Shown here piece by piece: positions 40,938 through 42,164 of a stretch of DNA of 42,164 nt (its first letter is position 1; the number at the start of each line of letters is the position of its first letter). A program made the position numbers and the translations under genes. The stretch lies in the NCBI GenBank assembly GCA_030426925.1, contig JAUHXT010000009.1, positions 1-42,164 on the forward strand, given 5' to 3'. The notes beneath the pieces were generated by a model that was given only the letters and a program-made list of their open reading frames with translations, ran no database searches and was not told the DNA's origin. Source of the DNA: Alphaproteobacteria bacterium. GTDB taxonomy: Bacteria; Pseudomonadota; Alphaproteobacteria; Micavibrionales; Micavibrionaceae.

Positions 40938-42164
40938 TTAGGAAATCTCTTCGATACGCAAAACGTTTGTCGACCCGACGCGTCCGAACGGTACGCCAGC
41001 AGTCAGGACAATCTTGTCGCCTTTATGCGCAAAGCCCATTGACTTCACAATGTTCGCCGCCTTCTCCACCGTTTCGGCGAAGGAGGTCACGTCGGTGACG
41101 TGAATGGTGCGTACGCCGTAAGACAGGCATAAACGCCGTGCGACTTCATGTACCTGCGTCAGACACAATATCGGCACGTCCGGGCGCTGGCGCGCAGTGC
41201 GCAGTGCCGTAGACCCCGATGTCGTATAGTTTACGATACAGGCCGCACTGATGTCCTTGGCCACATAATAGGCGGCGATCGTAATGGCATCAGAGCCATC
41301 ACGGTTCGAATCCGGGTGGTCCCCGCTCAAAATCTGCCTATAGGTTTCATCATTTTCCGTGCTCATGCATATACGGTCCATCATCTCCACCGCTTCGACC
41401 GGGTATTCCCCGGTTGCTGTTTCGGCGGACAGCATCACGGCATCCGTTCCATCGTATACAGCTGTCGCAACGTCGGACGCTTCGGCGCGTGTGGGCCGGG
41501 CATTCGTGATCATGGATTCCAGCATCTGGGTCGCGATAATAATCGGCTTTCCGGCATGACGGGCATGGCGCACCAGCCGTTTCTGAACGGCCGGGACCTC
41601 TTCAGGTGGGATTTCCACGCCTAGGTCACCGCGCGCCAGCATGATGGCATCGACATGTTCGAGGATGTCACCGAACTGATCGACGGCGGAAGGTTTTTCG
41701 ATTTTTGCAATCAACCCGGCCCGCCCGTTAATCAGGCGCTGGGTTTCCTTGACGTCTTTCGCCTGCTGTACAAAGCTTTGGGCGATCCAGTCGACACCCA
41801 TGCCGAGCGCGGCTTCGAGATCTGTTTTATCTTTTTCTGTCAATGCGGGAATCGGCAGCACAACGCCGGGAATGTTAAAGCCCTTGTTATTGGATAACGC
41901 ATTGCCCGCTTCTATTTCCCCGATTAAAAAATCGCTTCCTTTTTCAATGATCCTCACACGAACCTTCCCATCATCGAGCAGGATTTGTGAATCAACACTG
42001 AGCACCTCTATCACTTCCGGGTGCGGCAGGCATACACGTTCCTTATTTCCCGGCGTCTTGTCGAGGTCGAAGCGGATGCGCATTCCCCTTTCCAGTTCAA
42101 TCGAACTGCTTTCGAATTTCCCGATGCGCAGCTTTGGGCCCTGCAGGTCGGCGATAATGCCGAT
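40938..42164 (-). CDS. pyk: Pyruvate kinase, C-terminal part (N-terminus off the right edge)
   Basis: Makes pyruvate and ATP from phosphoenolpyruvate and ADP. The frame is open to the end of the window: IGIIADLQGPKLRIGKFE lies at the right edge, so the N-terminal ~55 residues are missing. Visible are the metal/PEP region DAIMLARGDLGVEIPPEEV, ATQMLESMITNARPTRAEASDVATAVYDGTDAVMLSAETA, and the C-terminal regulatory domain up to TNVLRIEEIS. It is convergent with the fusion-protein gene, 16 bp apart, without an obvious terminator. Confidence 0.97.
   Translation of the reverse strand: MGIIADLQGPKLRIGKFESSSIELERGMRIRFDLDKTPGNKERVCLPHPEVIEVLSVDSQILLDDGKVRVRIIEKGSDFLIGEIEAGNALSNNKGFNIPGVVLPIPALTEKDKTDLEAALGMGVDWIAQSFVQQAKDVKETQRLINGRAGLIAKIEKPSAVDQFGDILEHVDAIMLARGDLGVEIPPEEVPAVQKRLVRHARHAGKPIIIATQMLESMITNARPTRAEASDVATAVYDGTDAVMLSAETATGEYPVEAVEMMDRICMSTENDETYRQILSGDHPDSNRDGSDAITIAAYYVAKDISAACIVNYTTSGSTALRTARQRPDVPILCLTQVHEVARRLCLSYGVRTIHVTDVTSFAETVEKAANIVKSMGFAHKGDKIVLTAGVPFGRVGSTNVLRIEEIS

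Overview
The window is a chromosomal segment of an alphaproteobacterium. Evidence for this is the bacterial NDUFA12-like complex I subunit next to MlaD and DUF2155 genes, the accB-accC-aat block, single-copy housekeeping genes of alphaproteobacterial type (guaA, guaB, rsmB, recN, rlmE, clpS, clpA, hldE, pyk), and several TTAA-N7-TTAA motifs, the binding site of the cell-cycle regulator CtrA. The gene set and the recurrent small envelope proteins fit an uncultured or Micavibrio-like lineage, but that placement is an impression and not a measurement. I see no insertion sequence, integrase, CRISPR array, tRNA or rRNA. Both ends cut through genes: an M16 peptidase on the left and pyruvate kinase on the right.

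Layout. 1-4.2 kb: M16 peptidase and thrC (overlapping), a thrC leader with a 15-codon ORF and an intrinsic terminator, then an M32 carboxypeptidase. 4.3-6.2 kb: a histone H1-like Lys/Ala protein, a 570-bp AT-rich spacer with DnaA-box and CtrA-box sequences, and two small plus-strand genes. 6.1-10.5 kb: an FkbM methyltransferase, guaA, a lipoprotein and an aminotransferase. 10.5-12.2 kb: a small operon of two unknown genes plus a MarR-like regulator, and a pentapeptide-repeat protein. 12.2-16.1 kb: a tight operon guaB-GNAT-YdcZ-rsmB. 16.1-19.6 kb: a LysE-type exporter, recN, rlmE and a membrane protein. 19.6-25.9 kb (plus strand): periplasmic quality control (M48-TPR protease, two DsbA-like proteins, a PCu(A)C copper chaperone), aroQ, accB, accC and aat. 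25.9-29.3 kb: a GGDEF protein, DUF2155, MlaD and NDUFA12-like genes, RidA and a lone receiver. 29.4-37.0 kb: two related pilin-like proteins flanking clpA, a DUF305 protein, clpS, a phasin and a SPOR-domain D,D-carboxypeptidase. 37.0-42.2 kb: two lipoproteins, a Fur-box-controlled small Cys protein, hldE, a fusion protein described below, and pyk.

The most notable item is the gene at 39971-40921. It encodes an apparent MshEN-type c-di-GMP-binding domain, then a membrane segment, then a LapG-like (BTLCP) cysteine protease domain with an intact Cys/His/Asp triad. This would put cytoplasmic second-messenger sensing and periplasmic proteolysis, normally split between LapD and LapG, in one polypeptide. 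A GGDEF protein with an intact catalytic motif and inhibitory site lies 13 kb away. Other items worth checking are the paralogous pilin-like pair (one coupled to the carboxypeptidase behind a CtrA box), the DnaA/CtrA spacer, the thrC leader, and the Fur-controlled CxxC protein.
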